Part shown: positions 48,943 to 58,171 of the stretch, piece after piece | How the letters are laid out: each line of letters starts with the position of its first letter | Position numbering within the stretch: the first letter of the stretch is position 1 | Assembly: GCA_027214345.1 (NCBI GenBank) | Contig: JAPWHR010000007.1 | Span: 1 to 64,000 of the forward strand | Source of the DNA: Comamonadaceae bacterium G21597-S1 | Lineage (GTDB): Bacteria > Pseudomonadota > Gammaproteobacteria > Burkholderiales > Burkholderiaceae_C | DNA: 64,000 nucleotides | Direction of reading: 5' to 3' | Made by a program: the position numbers and the translations under genes | The notes under the pieces: model-generated | Told to the model about the DNA's origin: nothing | The model's input: the letters and a program-made list of their open reading frames with translations, nothing else | The model's database searches: none

Positions 48943-49566
48943 ATGGCGCAACATTTCGAACTGCATCCCGACAATCCGCAGCCGCGCCTGCTCAAGCAGG
49001 CGGTGGCCATGCTCGAGCGGGGCGGCATCCTGGCAGTACCGACCGATTCGAGCTACGCGCTGGTGTGCCATATCGACGACAAGGCCGCCGCCGACAGGCT
49101 GCGTCGCATCCGCGGTGTCGACGACAAGCACCACCTGACGCTGCTGTGCCGCGACCTGAGCGAGCTGGCCAACTACGCGCGTGTCGACAACCGGCAGTAC
49201 CGGCTGCTCAAGTCGCTGACGCCCGGCCCGTACACCTTCATCCTCGATGCCTCCAAGGAAGTGCCGCGGCGCATCAGCCATCCGCAGCGCAAGACCATCG
49301 GCATGCGGGTGCCCGAACACCGGGCCTTGCAGGAACTGCTGGCCCTGCACAACGGTCCGCTGCTGGCGACCACGCTGATCCCGCCCGGCGAGAGCGAACC
49401 GCTGAACGACGCGCACGAAATCCGCGAGCAGTTCGAGCACCATATCGAAGCCGTGCTCGACACCGGCGCCTGCGCACACCAGGCCACGACCGTGCTCGAC
49501 CTCACCGGCGGCGAACCCGTGCTGCTGCGCCAGGGTCGCGGCGACGTCTCGGCGCTGGGCCTGTAG
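48943..49566 (+). CDS. YciO/Sua5/YrdC-family L-threonylcarbamoyladenylate synthase-like protein
   Basis: A 207-residue protein with the Sua5-YrdC fold: GGILAVPTDSSYALVCHIDD near residues 27-46 and the RRISHPQRKTIGMRVPEH loop near 105-122. True TsaC/Sua5 enzymes make threonylcarbamoyl-AMP for tRNA t6A. YciO, closest here in length and N-terminus, is a paralogue with weak or no such activity. It is probably co-transcribed with the PHP gene upstream. Confidence 0.8.
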   Translation: MAQHFELHPDNPQPRLLKQAVAMLERGGILAVPTDSSYALVCHIDDKAAADRLRRIRGVDDKHHLTLLCRDLSELANYARVDNRQYRLLKSLTPGPYTFILDASKEVPRRISHPQRKTIGMRVPEHRALQELLALHNGPLLATTLIPPGESEPLNDAHEIREQFEHHIEAVLDTGACAHQATTVLDLTGGEPVLLRQGRGDVSALGL

Positions 49567-49600
49567 CCGGCCCCCCGGGCCCCGGCTGCGGCACGTCTGA

Positions 49601-49606
49601 CACAAT
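49601..49606 (+). promoter_or_regulatory. -10-like box of a probable leaderless M50 protease gene
   Basis: CACAAT lies 6 nt before GTG 49613, the same arrangement as at 42342 and 48041. Confidence 0.3.
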
Positions 49607-49612
49607 CGACCG

Positions 49613-50281
49613 GTGGACACCTCCAACCTGATTCAATCGATCCTGATCTACGCACTGCCGGTGCTGTTTGCGATCACCGTCCACGAAGCCGCGCACGGTT
49701 ATGCGGCCCTGCATTTCGGCGACGACACGGCCTACAAGCTGGGGCGCATCACGCTGAACCCGATCCGGCACATCGATCCGGTGGGCACGATCCTGATTCC
49801 CCTGATGCTGCTGTTCTCGACCAGCGGCGCGTTCATGTTCGGCTACGCCAAGCCGGTACCGGTGCGTTTCGGCAACCTGCACAATCCCAAGCGCGACATG
49901 GTCTGGGTGGCGCTGGCGGGGCCCGCGTCCAACCTGGCCCAGGCGTTCTTCTGGGGCGTGCTGCTGATCGTGCTCCACGCCGCGGGCGTGAGCGAGCCCT
50001 TCTTCATCAAGATGTGCCAGGGCGGTGTGCTGGTCAACGTCATCATGTTCGTGCTCAACCTGTTTCCGTTGCCGCCGCTGGACGGCGGCCGCATTCTGGT
50101 CGGCCTGCTGCCGTACCGGCAGGCGGCCATGGTGGCCCGCATCGAGCCCTGGGGATTCTTCATCGTGCTGGGCCTGCTGTTCCTGGGCGTCATCAGCACC
50201 TTCTGGATGCAGCCGCTGATGGCGCTGACCTTCGGGCTGCTCGACCTTGTCCTGACCCCGTTCGCCTGGCTGTTGCGATAA
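49613..50281 (+). CDS. Site-2 protease family (M50, YwhC-like) membrane metalloprotease
   Basis: A 222-residue polytopic membrane protease with about five helices. It shows the zinc motif HEAAHGY (~24-30; HExxH) in the first helix region and NLFPLPPLDGGRI (~145-157) with the third ligand Asp. It is smaller than RseP and lacks PDZ domains. The start is GTG with no ribosome site. It lies between the YciO-like gene and trpS; this order recurs in beta- and gammaproteobacteria. The substrate is unknown. Confidence 0.85.
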   Translation: MDTSNLIQSILIYALPVLFAITVHEAAHGYAALHFGDDTAYKLGRITLNPIRHIDPVGTILIPLMLLFSTSGAFMFGYAKPVPVRFGNLHNPKRDMVWVALAGPASNLAQAFFWGVLLIVLHAAGVSEPFFIKMCQGGVLVNVIMFVLNLFPLPPLDGGRILVGLLPYRQAAMVARIEPWGFFIVLGLLFLGVISTFWMQPLMALTFGLLDLVLTPFAWLLR

Positions 50282-50306
50282 GCCGGCACGACTCTTCATC
50301 CGCACC

Positions 50307-51605
50307 ATGAGCACCACGCGTTTTCTCACCGGCATCACCACCTCCGGCACCCCGCACCTGGGCAACTACGTCGGCTCGATCCGCCCCTCGGTGCGCGCCA
50401 GCCAGCGCGCCGACGTCGAGAGCTTTTATTTCCTGGCCGACTACCACGCGCTGATCAAGGTCGGCGAGCCGGCGCGCGTGCAACGCTCGACGCTGGAGAT
50501 CGCCGCCAGCTGGCTGGCCGCCGGCCTGGACCCGGAACGCGTGACCTTCTACCGGCAGTCCGACATCCCCGAGATCCCCGAACTGACCTGGTTCCTGACC
50601 TGCGTCACCGGCAAGGGGCTGCTCAACCGCGCACACGCCTACAAGGCGGCGGTGGACAAGAACACGGCCGCCGGCGTCGACATCGACTCCGACGTGACGG
50701 CCGGGCTGTTCATGTACCCGGTGCTGATGGGCGCCGACATCCTGATGTTCAACGCCCACAAGGTGCCGGTCGGGCGCGACCAGGTCCAGCACCTGGAGAT
50801 GGCGCGCGACATGGCCAGCAGCTTCAACCACCGCTACGGCGCGCACTTCACGCTGCCCGAGGTCGTGATCGAGGAGTCGGTCGCCACGCTGCCCGGTACC
50901 GACGGGCGCAAGATGAGCAAGAGCTACGACAACACCATCCCGTTGTTCTCGTCGCGCGCGGAGCTCAAGAAACTCATCGCCGGCATCGTCACCGACTCGC
51001 GCCTGCCTGGTGAGGCCAAGGACGTGGAGGGTTCCGCGCTGTTCCAGATTTTCCAGGCCTTCGCCAGCGAGGAAGAGACCGCAAACCTGCGCAAGGCCTA
51101 TGCCGACGGCATCGCCTGGGGCGACGCCAAGGCCCATGTGTTCGAGCGGCTGGACGCCGAGATCACACCGATGCGCGAACGTTACGAGGCGCTGATCGCC
51201 GACCCGGCGAAAATCGAGGCCATCCTGCTGCGCGGCGCCGCCAAGGCCCGCGCCATCGCCACGCCCTTCATGGCCGGCGTGCGTCACGCCGTCGGCCTGC
51301 GCAACCTGGGCAGCACCGACACGGGCCGCAAGGCCAAGGCCGACGCCAAGGCGGCATTGCCGTCGTTCAAGCAGTACCGGGAGAAAGACGGCCGCTTCGC
51401 CTTCAAGCTGGTCGACCCAAAGGGTCGGTTGCTGCTGCAAAGCCAGGGCTTCGCGTCGCCCAAGGACGCCGGCGCGGCCATCGCCCGGCTGCAGCAGGTC
51501 GGCGCAACCGCGCTGCCGGCCTTCGAGGGCCAGGTGGCCGCGGCCGACGGCGTGTCCCAGGACGAGATCGCGGCGGCCTTGCAACAACTGGCCGACGCCG
51601 CCTGA
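50307..51605 (+). CDS. trpS: Tryptophan-tRNA ligase, long form
   Basis: Charges tRNA-Trp. The HIGH-type motif is TSGTPHLGNYVG (~11-22) and KMSKSYDN lies at ~202-209. At 432 residues it is about 100 longer than the common ~334-residue TrpS; the added C-terminus (~335-432) includes a lysine-rich bridge and a domain with PSFKQYREKDGRFAFKLVDPKG, which may bind RNA. It starts 25 nt after the M50 gene. Confidence 0.92.
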   Translation: MSTTRFLTGITTSGTPHLGNYVGSIRPSVRASQRADVESFYFLADYHALIKVGEPARVQRSTLEIAASWLAAGLDPERVTFYRQSDIPEIPELTWFLTCVTGKGLLNRAHAYKAAVDKNTAAGVDIDSDVTAGLFMYPVLMGADILMFNAHKVPVGRDQVQHLEMARDMASSFNHRYGAHFTLPEVVIEESVATLPGTDGRKMSKSYDNTIPLFSSRAELKKLIAGIVTDSRLPGEAKDVEGSALFQIFQAFASEEETANLRKAYADGIAWGDAKAHVFERLDAEITPMRERYEALIADPAKIEAILLRGAAKARAIATPFMAGVRHAVGLRNLGSTDTGRKAKADAKAALPSFKQYREKDGRFAFKLVDPKGRLLLQSQGFASPKDAGAAIARLQQVGATALPAFEGQVAAADGVSQDEIAAALQQLADAA

Positions 51606-51644
51606 AATCGGTCCGATCCAGGTCGAACGGCCCGTGGCGGCTGC

Positions 51645-51650
51645 TACAAT
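51645..51650 (+). promoter_or_regulatory. -10 box of the tRNA-Ser gene
   Basis: TACAAT, a good match to TATAAT, is 19 nt before the mature tRNA start. The -35 area (GGTCGAA) is weak. Confidence 0.5.
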
Positions 51651-51669
51651 CCCACCCGTTCGGCATTCA

Positions 51670-51757
<88 letters not shown>

Positions 51758-51767
51758 AAAAGAATCA

Positions 51768-51798
51768 CCCCAGGCAAGCACATTGCCTGGGGTTTTTT
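51768..51798 (+). terminator. Rho-independent terminator of tRNA-Ser
   Basis: CCCCAGGCAA pairs with TTGCCTGGGG over a five-base loop (GCACA), followed by six Ts. It lies 10 nt after the tRNA 3' end. Confidence 0.93.
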
Positions 51799-51830
51799 CT
51801 TGTCGGGGCAGGCATTCTCCACCGGGCCCC

Positions 51831-53609
51831 TCAGTCCGGCGAATCAGGCTCGAGACCCATCGCTTGCGTCGGATCGTGTGGCCGATCCCGGAACTTGCGC
51901 TTGTACATCCGCCGGTCCGCCTTCTTGAGCAGCGATTCGGCGTCCTTGCCGTCGTCCGGGAAAAAGGCGGTGCCGACCGAGCCGCCGAACGCCAGCGCTT
52001 CGGTCGCCTCGCCCGCGAGTGCGGCCAGCGGCTGTTGCAGCACGCGCTCGACATGCTGGCGCAACTGCTCCAGGTCTTCGCGGGTATCGACCCGGTCCAG
52101 CAACACCGCAAACTCGTCTCCGGACAGCCGCGCGACCAGGTCGCGCGCGCGCACCGTGGCACGCAGCCGCTGCGCAACCTCGACCAGCACACGATCGCCG
52201 ACAGCATGTCCGAAGTGGTCGTTGACACGCTTGAAATGATTGAGGTCGATGAACAACACCGCGAAACGCAGGCTGGGCGGGGGCTCGGACGTGGGGCCGA
52301 TGCGGGTGCGCAGCCGCAACATGAATGCCTCCCGGTTCGCCAGGCCGGTCAAGGCATCGGTCTGCAGTCGCTGCTGCATGGTCTCGAAGCTGGTGGCCAG
52401 CTGCCCGATCTCATCGGACCGGCTGATGCCCACCGGCCACGCCAGATGTCCGTCGCCCACCCGCAGGGCCGCCTCGGACAACTGTTGCAGGTCGCCGCTG
52501 ACCCAGCTCAGGATACGCAGGCCGAGCGCGATGGCGATGGCGGCGGCGAGCAGACCCAGCGCTGCGGTGCGCACCAGGTTTTCGGTGACTCCGGTCATGA
52601 AGTCGCTGCGTGGCATGGCGACCACGGTGATCCACTCCAGCCCCGCGTCGTCGCGCACCCGATCGAAACCGACATGGATCTTCTCGCCGTCCACGGCGTC
52701 GAAACTCAGGGTCTGCACGCCGGCACGCAGGCCCTGCGCCGCAAGCCGCGACTGCACCTCGGCGTAGATGGCGCGTACCAGCGGGCTGTCGCTTTCGGTC
52801 GCGCTGACACGCGCCTTGCTGCCATCGGGCATGGCCCGGACATTGGGGCCGGACGAGGACGCGATCAGGTCGCCATTGGGCTCGACGATGAAGGCCAGGC
52901 CGTTTTTCGACACCCGCAGCTGGCTGACGAAATTATTGAGCGCGCGCAGCGATACGTCGGTGGCCACCACCCCCGCGAACTCACCGTCCAGGCCCAGGAC
53001 GCGCCGCGCGCGGGTTGCGACCAGGTCGCTGGTGCCGAAGTCGATGTACACCGAAGTCCAGGTCTGCACATCGAGCCGTTCGCCGGCCTTGTACCAGGGG
53101 CGCTGCCGGGGGTCGAACAACCGACCCTCGCGGGAGTGGAAGGCCAGGGGGCCACTGATACCGGTGAAGCGGTAGTAGGTGCGCATCTCCGGCGCCCGGA
53201 ACTTGATGCGCAACTCCCCTTCGGTACGGGAATGGCGGTACAGGCCGATCGCCTGCCCCAGGCGATTGCCGTAATAGACATAGTTGTTCGGATCCGTGTG
53301 CAGCGAGGTCGCGATCCAGAACCGGGTGCGCAGCGCGTCGACTTCGTCCTCGATCGACGGGCCGATCGGCATGCCGTCGGGAAATGCCGCCTCCAGCACC
53401 GCACCCGCGCCCATGATGTGCCGGTCCACGGCCTGGCCGATGCGCCCGACGGTTTCGAGCAGCAGGTGGGACGACACCGCGTACACCGCCCGGTTGCCGG
53501 CCGAATACGACAGTGCAACGATGATCAGCGCCAGCGCCAGCACCAGCACGACGTACGGAATCGTCAGCACTTGCCGCAATGACAGTCGAAATCCAGCCTT
53601 GTCGAACAT
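51831..53609 (-). CDS. Membrane-bound diguanylate cyclase with Cache sensor and HAMP
   Basis: Makes cyclic di-GMP. The 592-residue protein has a first membrane helix (~16-38), a periplasmic double-Cache sensor (~40-290), a second helix (~303-323), a HAMP linker (~325-378) and a GGDEF domain (~385-560). The active loop is SGDEF (~494-499), a variant known to be active, and the inhibitory RxxD site RARD lies five residues before it. Both sites look intact. An in-frame longer start at 53804 exists; MFDKAGFRLS was chosen as it is close to the first helix. It is divergent from the GntR gene and lacks its own partner phosphodiesterase. Confidence 0.88.
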   Translation of the reverse strand: MFDKAGFRLSLRQVLTIPYVVLVLALALIIVALSYSAGNRAVYAVSSHLLLETVGRIGQAVDRHIMGAGAVLEAAFPDGMPIGPSIEDEVDALRTRFWIATSLHTDPNNYVYYGNRLGQAIGLYRHSRTEGELRIKFRAPEMRTYYRFTGISGPLAFHSREGRLFDPRQRPWYKAGERLDVQTWTSVYIDFGTSDLVATRARRVLGLDGEFAGVVATDVSLRALNNFVSQLRVSKNGLAFIVEPNGDLIASSSGPNVRAMPDGSKARVSATESDSPLVRAIYAEVQSRLAAQGLRAGVQTLSFDAVDGEKIHVGFDRVRDDAGLEWITVVAMPRSDFMTGVTENLVRTAALGLLAAAIAIALGLRILSWVSGDLQQLSEAALRVGDGHLAWPVGISRSDEIGQLATSFETMQQRLQTDALTGLANREAFMLRLRTRIGPTSEPPPSLRFAVLFIDLNHFKRVNDHFGHAVGDRVLVEVAQRLRATVRARDLVARLSGDEFAVLLDRVDTREDLEQLRQHVERVLQQPLAALAGEATEALAFGGSVGTAFFPDDGKDAESLLKKADRRMYKRKFRDRPHDPTQAMGLEPDSPD

Positions 53610-53993
53610 GCCGCCTGTATCGGTTAGCCGCCGGCAGGACCTTGCCTGGGCGATCGAAGAAGTCCCTCGCGCAGCCGGATCAACAATCTGGTTGACGCAG
53701 CCATACCGGCCCGAGTATCCCATCCCGCGCGGGCTCCGAAGTCGCCCCGTGTTGTGCGGCGGTCGATGTGCGCAGGCGCTGTGGCCGCGCTGGAAACGCC
53801 ACACCCGGCCGGCGACGGGACGCAGCGGTCCCGGTCACGGTCGGGCGACGCCGATCCCGTGCGCGCCGGCCGCGACCGCCAGGCACCTGCCCTTGGGGGA
53901 ATCCCCCAACAAATTGCTGCGGTAATCGATGGCCGGCAATTGCCAAATCCGTTTGTCGCTTCTATGATTGATCAAACATCACAGATCTTGACG
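53610..53993. other. Divergent intergenic region between the diguanylate cyclase and GntR genes
   Basis: A 384-bp stretch with no convincing gene; the open frames in it are short GC-rich shadows. Its right end holds a strong sigma70 promoter for the GntR gene, annotated separately. No promoter was recognised for the minus-strand cyclase. Confidence 0.6.
53940..53975 (+). promoter_or_regulatory. Sigma70 promoter and palindrome of the GntR/sugar-acid operon
   Basis: TTGCCA (53940-53945), then a 17-bp spacer and TATGAT (53963-53968): near consensus. An 8-bp palindrome, TTGATCAA (53968-53975), overlaps the -10 and the expected start point, a fitting place for a GntR/FCD-family autoregulatory operator. 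The leader before ATG 53994 would be about 20 nt. Confidence 0.65.
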
Positions 53994-54683
53994 ATGAAAT
54001 CCCCCACCGCCACCTTGATGCACGCCGACCCGCTGACCGCACTGCAACCCATCGTGCGCCAGTCGGTCAACGAGTCGGTGTACCAGGCGCTGCGCAACAA
54101 GCTGATGCATGGCGAATACCGTGCCGGTCAGATCCTGGGCATCCAGTACCTGGCCGACGCGCTGGGCACCAGCACCATGCCGGTGCGCGAAGCGTTGCGC
54201 CGGTTGGTCGCACAACAAGGCCTGGAGCCCATGCGCAATGGCATGACACGGGTGCCACTGATCACGCGCGAACGCCTGAACGACATGCGCCGCAGCCGGG
54301 TGCTGGTCGAGGGCACGGTGACCGAATGGGCCAGCCCCCGGCTCGACACCGCCACGCTGGACCGGCTCGAGCAGATGGCCGGCGAGATCACGCAGGCCCG
54401 CCGCACGCCCGAAGGCGTGCCGGCGAGCCTGGAGAAGAACCGCATCTTCCATTTCACGATCTACGCGGCGGCCGAGTCCCCGGTGATGATGGCCATGATC
54501 GAAAGCCTGTGGTTGCAGTCCGGTGCCTACCTGCGCGACAAGCGCGAACTGCTGCACAGCGCCGAACAGCCGCCCGACCTGCTGCACGAGTCCACGATCG
54601 AGGCGATCCGGCGCGGCGATCATGCCCGCGCCCGGCAATGCATCGAACAGGACGTGACCTGGATCTTCGACCGCCTGGACTGA
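53994..54683 (+). CDS. GntR-family (FCD/FadR subfamily) transcriptional regulator
   Basis: A 229-residue regulator with an N-terminal winged helix (~20-85; [25 protein letters not shown] is the recognition part) and a helical FCD ligand domain (~95-225). An in-frame ATG at 53964 is inside the -10 hexamer and cannot be the start. It lies 47 nt before the dehydratase gene and probably controls the sugar-acid operon in response to one of its acids. FCD domains usually hold a metal ion for carboxylate binding. Confidence 0.87.
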   Translation: MKSPTATLMHADPLTALQPIVRQSVNESVYQALRNKLMHGEYRAGQILGIQYLADALGTSTMPVREALRRLVAQQGLEPMRNGMTRVPLITRERLNDMRRSRVLVEGTVTEWASPRLDTATLDRLEQMAGEITQARRTPEGVPASLEKNRIFHFTIYAAAESPVMMAMIESLWLQSGAYLRDKRELLHSAEQPPDLLHESTIEAIRRGDHARARQCIEQDVTWIFDRLD

Positions 54684-54729
54684 CCCACCGGCGCCTTCTT
54701 CCCCCATCCGACAGAGCACCACCACACCC

Positions 54730-56445
54730 ATGCTGCACAAGCACCGATCCAAGGCCATCACCCACGGACCCACCCGCGCCGCGCACCGCGCCTTCCTGCG
54801 CGCCACCGGCATGGACGACGCCGACATGGACAAGTCCATCGTCGCCATCATCAGTTCGGCCGGCGACAACACGCCCTGCTCCAAGTCGCAGGGTCCGCAG
54901 GCCGACAACGCGCGCCTGGGCATCGCCGAAGGCGGCGGCGTCCCGGTGATGATGTCCACGGTGTCGGTCTCCGACGGCACCTCGATGAACCACGACGGCA
55001 TGCGCATGAGCCTGCTGTCGCGCGAACTGGTGGCCGACAGCATTGAACTGGCCGTGCGTGGCCACGCCTACGACGCCTTGGTGGGTTTCGCCGGTTGCGA
55101 CAAAACCCTGCCGGGCACCATCATGGCAATGGTGCGGCTGAACGTGCCATCGGTCTTCGTCCACGGCGGCTCGATGTTGCCCGGCCACGCGCCGGACGGC
55201 ACCGAGCACACGGTGCTCAGCGCCATCGAAGGGGTCGGGCGTTATCAGAAGGGCGAGATCTCGCTGCAACAACTCGGCGCCATCGAACGCACCAGCGCCA
55301 TGTCGGTGGGATCCTGCCCGGGCCAGTTCACCGCCAACACCATGGGCATGGTCGGCGAGGCGCTGGGCCTGTCTTTCCTGGGCTCGGCGACCATCCCCGC
55401 CGTGTACAGCGAGCGGCTGGCGCTGGCGCGGCGCGCCGGACGGCGCGCGATGGAGATCCTCTCCGCCGGCGGCCCGCTGCCGCGCGACCTGGTCACGCGC
55501 AAGAGCCTGGAGAACGCCTGCGCCGCGGTGGCGGCCACCGGCGGCTCGACCAACGCCGCGCTGCACATCCCGGCCATCGCGCACGAGGCCGGCATCGCGT
55601 TCACACTCGACGACGTGGCCACGGTGTTCAACCGCACACCACTGATCGCCGACCTGCAACCCGGCGGCAAGTACCTGGCCAGCGCACTGAATGTCGTCGG
55701 CGGCGTGCCGTGCGTGCTCAACGCGTTGCTCGCGGGCGGGTTCCTGCATGGCGATGCGTTGACGCTGACCGGACGCACGCTGGCCGAAGAGCTGGCCGAC
55801 CACCCCGGTCCGGACGGCAAGGTCGTGCGCGCCTGCGACACGCCGATCCACGCCACCGGCGGCGTGGTCGTGCTCAAGGGCAACCTGTGCCCGGACGGCG
55901 CCCTGCTCAAGATCGCCGGCCTGAAATCGCTGACCTTCGACGGGCGCGCCCGCGTGTTCGAGACCGAGGAGGACTGCATGAAGGTCGTGTCCAGCCAGTC
56001 GTACGCGGCCGGCGACGTGCTGGTCATTCGCAACGAAGGTCCGCGCGGCGGGCCCGGCATGCGCGAGATGTTGTCGGTCACCGCCGCCATCTACGGCCAA
56101 GGCATGGGCGAGAAGGTTGCGCTGCTGACCGACGGCCGGTTCTCCGGCGCAACCCGCGGCATGTGTATCGGTTATGCCAGCCCGGAGGCCGCCGCCGGCG
56201 GGCCGATCGGCTGCGTGCGCGACGGCGATCGCATCACCATCGACGCCGCCGCCTGCGGCATCCACCTGCATGTCGACGACGACGAACTGGCCAAACGCCG
56301 CGCCGCCTGGAAGCCGTTCGAGCGCGAGCGGCTGGCCGGCGCGCTCGAGAAATATGCCAGGCTGGTCGGCCCCACCCATCTGGGCGCGGTGACCCATTCG
56401 GGCAACACCTCCTGGCCGTATCCGCCGACCGAGGAGAACCCATGA
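54730..56445 (+). CDS. IlvD/Edd-family dehydratase (sugar-acid type)
   Basis: A 571-residue iron-sulfur dehydratase that converts a 2,3-dihydroxy acid to a 2-keto-3-deoxy acid. Cluster cysteines are in DNTPCSK (~51), GCDKTLPGT (~123) and [11 protein letters not shown] (~197), and the C-terminal [10 protein letters not shown] (~472) matches the family. Biosynthetic ilvD and sugar-acid dehydratases share this fold. The neighbours (GntR, HIBADH, Hyi, DenD, TRAP) favour a tetronate, pentonate or similar acid as substrate rather than branched-chain synthesis. It overlaps the next gene by 4 nt. Confidence 0.8.
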   Translation: MLHKHRSKAITHGPTRAAHRAFLRATGMDDADMDKSIVAIISSAGDNTPCSKSQGPQADNARLGIAEGGGVPVMMSTVSVSDGTSMNHDGMRMSLLSRELVADSIELAVRGHAYDALVGFAGCDKTLPGTIMAMVRLNVPSVFVHGGSMLPGHAPDGTEHTVLSAIEGVGRYQKGEISLQQLGAIERTSAMSVGSCPGQFTANTMGMVGEALGLSFLGSATIPAVYSERLALARRAGRRAMEILSAGGPLPRDLVTRKSLENACAAVAATGGSTNAALHIPAIAHEAGIAFTLDDVATVFNRTPLIADLQPGGKYLASALNVVGGVPCVLNALLAGGFLHGDALTLTGRTLAEELADHPGPDGKVVRACDTPIHATGGVVVLKGNLCPDGALLKIAGLKSLTFDGRARVFETEEDCMKVVSSQSYAAGDVLVIRNEGPRGGPGMREMLSVTAAIYGQGMGEKVALLTDGRFSGATRGMCIGYASPEAAAGGPIGCVRDGDRITIDAAACGIHLHVDDDELAKRRAAWKPFERERLAGALEKYARLVGPTHLGAVTHSGNTSWPYPPTEENP

Positions 56446-57338
56446 AACTCGGATTCTGCGGACTCGGCCTGATGGGCGCTCCCATGGTGCGCCGCCTGCT
56501 GGCGGCCGGCCATGTGGTGAAGGTCTGGAACCGCTCGCCGGAGAAGATCGAACCGCTGCGCGCGCTGGGTGCCATCGCCGCCCGAACCCCGGCCGAGGCC
56601 GCGACGGATGTCGATGGCGTGTTGATGTGCCTTTTCGACGCCAGCGCCGCCGAGGCCGTGGTGTTCGGCGCCGACGGCGTGTCGCAGGCACGCGCACTGC
56701 CGTGGCTGGTCGACCATTCCAGCATCGACCCTGCCGCCACCCGCACGCTGGCGCGCCGGTTGCACGAAGCTTGCGGCACCGACTGGATCGATGCACCGGT
56801 ATCGGGTGGCATACCCGGTGTCGAGGCCGGCACGCTGGCCATCATGGCCGGTGGTGCGGCCACCCATCTGCCGCAGGCCATTGAGGCCATGCGTGCCTAC
56901 GCCGGCAACGTGACCCACATGGGTGCCTCGGGTGCCGGCCAGGCCACCAAGCTGTGCAACCAGACCATCGTCGCCACCACGATCAGCGCCATTGCCGAGG
57001 CCATCGGGTTTGCCGCGCGCAACGGCATCGACCTGCACCAGCTCGCGCCGGCGCTCGCCGGCGGCTGGGCCGACTCCAAGCCGCTGCAGGTGTTCGCACC
57101 CCGCATGATCGACGTGCAGGCGCATTCCATCGGCGCAGTGTCCACCATGCTCAAGGACATCGACACCGTGATGGCCAACGCCCAGAAAAGCGGCGCCCCG
57201 ATGCCGGTGACCGCCAGCGTGCAGCAGATGCTGCGCGTGGCGGCGGCGATGGGACTGGCCGAGGCAGAACTGTCGGCCATCGTCAGCGTCGTGTTGCCCG
57301 AGCGCCGTGCGGACTTCCTGCAACAGGTCCGCGGCTGA
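56442..57338 (+). CDS. NAD(P)-dependent beta-hydroxyacid dehydrogenase (HIBADH family; GarR/LtnD-like)
   Basis: A 298-residue oxidoreductase. It has the N-terminal cofactor loop [10 protein letters not shown] (~7-16), the substrate-binding [10 protein letters not shown] (~118-127), and the catalytic Lys in GQATKLCNQ (~167-175). The family includes tartronate semialdehyde reductase (GarR) and L-threonate dehydrogenase (LtnD); sequence alone does not separate them. It is translationally coupled to the dehydratase (ATGA). Confidence 0.8.
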   Translation: MKLGFCGLGLMGAPMVRRLLAAGHVVKVWNRSPEKIEPLRALGAIAARTPAEAATDVDGVLMCLFDASAAEAVVFGADGVSQARALPWLVDHSSIDPAATRTLARRLHEACGTDWIDAPVSGGIPGVEAGTLAIMAGGAATHLPQAIEAMRAYAGNVTHMGASGAGQATKLCNQTIVATTISAIAEAIGFAARNGIDLHQLAPALAGGWADSKPLQVFAPRMIDVQAHSIGAVSTMLKDIDTVMANAQKSGAPMPVTASVQQMLRVAAAMGLAEAELSAIVSVVLPERRADFLQQVRG

Positions 57339-57351
57339 CGCCACCGACACC

Positions 57352-58137
57352 ATGCGACTGGCCGCCAATCTCAGCTGGTTGTACCCGCAGCTGCCATGGG
57401 AGCAACGCTTCGCGGCCGCGCGCCAGGATGGCTTCGACGCGGTCGAGATCCTGCTGCCCTACGACCACCCGCCTGCCTGGTACGCCGTGCAGTTGCGCGA
57501 ACACGGCTTGACGCTGGCCCTGTTCAACACACCCATCACACCCGAGGCCGGCCGGCTGGGCCTGGCGGCCATTCCCGGTGCGCAGGCGCAGTTCCGCGAC
57601 GCCTTCGCGCGGGCGCGCGCCGTGGCCGAGGCCACCGGCTGCCGACGCGTGCATTGCATGGCTGGCGCCACCGCGACGCTCGATGCGGCCGATTGCCAGC
57701 ACACCTTGCTGCAAAACCTGGAACACGCATTGGCGCTGGCCGAACAGGACGACCTGACGCTGACACTCGAGCCGCTCAACCGCATCGATGTGCCGGACTA
57801 TTTCTACCACCGGCCCGACCAGGCCGTGCCCGTCCTGCAGCACTTCCGCTCACCGCGGTTGCGACTGCAGTTCGACTATTACCACTGCGCGCGGGAGTCG
57901 CTCGACCTGCGGCAGGCCGTGCGCGATGCCGCACCCTGGATCGGCCATGTGCAGATTGCCGGCGCACCGGTTCGCTGCGAGCCCGACCTCGCGGCCGCGG
58001 GCTGGCTGGATGCGGTCGCGTCCTTGCCGGCGCACGGCTACGACAGCTGGCTGTCGTGCGAATACCGGCCGCGCACCACAGCCGGCGACGGCCTGCATTG
58101 GTGCCAGCCCCTGCGCGATCGGGGCGTGCTCGCATGA
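57352..58137 (+). CDS. Hydroxypyruvate isomerase family protein (Hyi / 2-oxotetronate isomerase-like)
   Basis: A 261-residue TIM-barrel isomerase. It has the family N-terminus MRLAANLSWLYPQLPWEQRF, the metal-binding Glu in LTLEPLNRID (~143) and the second Glu in SCEYRP (~240). Hyi converts hydroxypyruvate to tartronate semialdehyde; its relative OtnI isomerises 2-oxotetronates. It starts 13 nt after the HIBADH gene and is followed by a DenD-like dehydrogenase, which makes the OtnI role attractive. Confidence 0.78.
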   Translation: MRLAANLSWLYPQLPWEQRFAAARQDGFDAVEILLPYDHPPAWYAVQLREHGLTLALFNTPITPEAGRLGLAAIPGAQAQFRDAFARARAVAEATGCRRVHCMAGATATLDAADCQHTLLQNLEHALALAEQDDLTLTLEPLNRIDVPDYFYHRPDQAVPVLQHFRSPRLRLQFDYYHCARESLDLRQAVRDAAPWIGHVQIAGAPVRCEPDLAAAGWLDAVASLPAHGYDSWLSCEYRPRTTAGDGLHWCQPLRDRGVLA

Positions 58138-58171
58138 AGCCGCTGCGTCGAACCCCCGGAGTGGCACCACG

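Noticed and set aside
53964-53966. ATG start at 53964 for the GntR protein
   Set aside because: It lies within the TATGAT -10 hexamer, so it would be upstream of the mRNA start.
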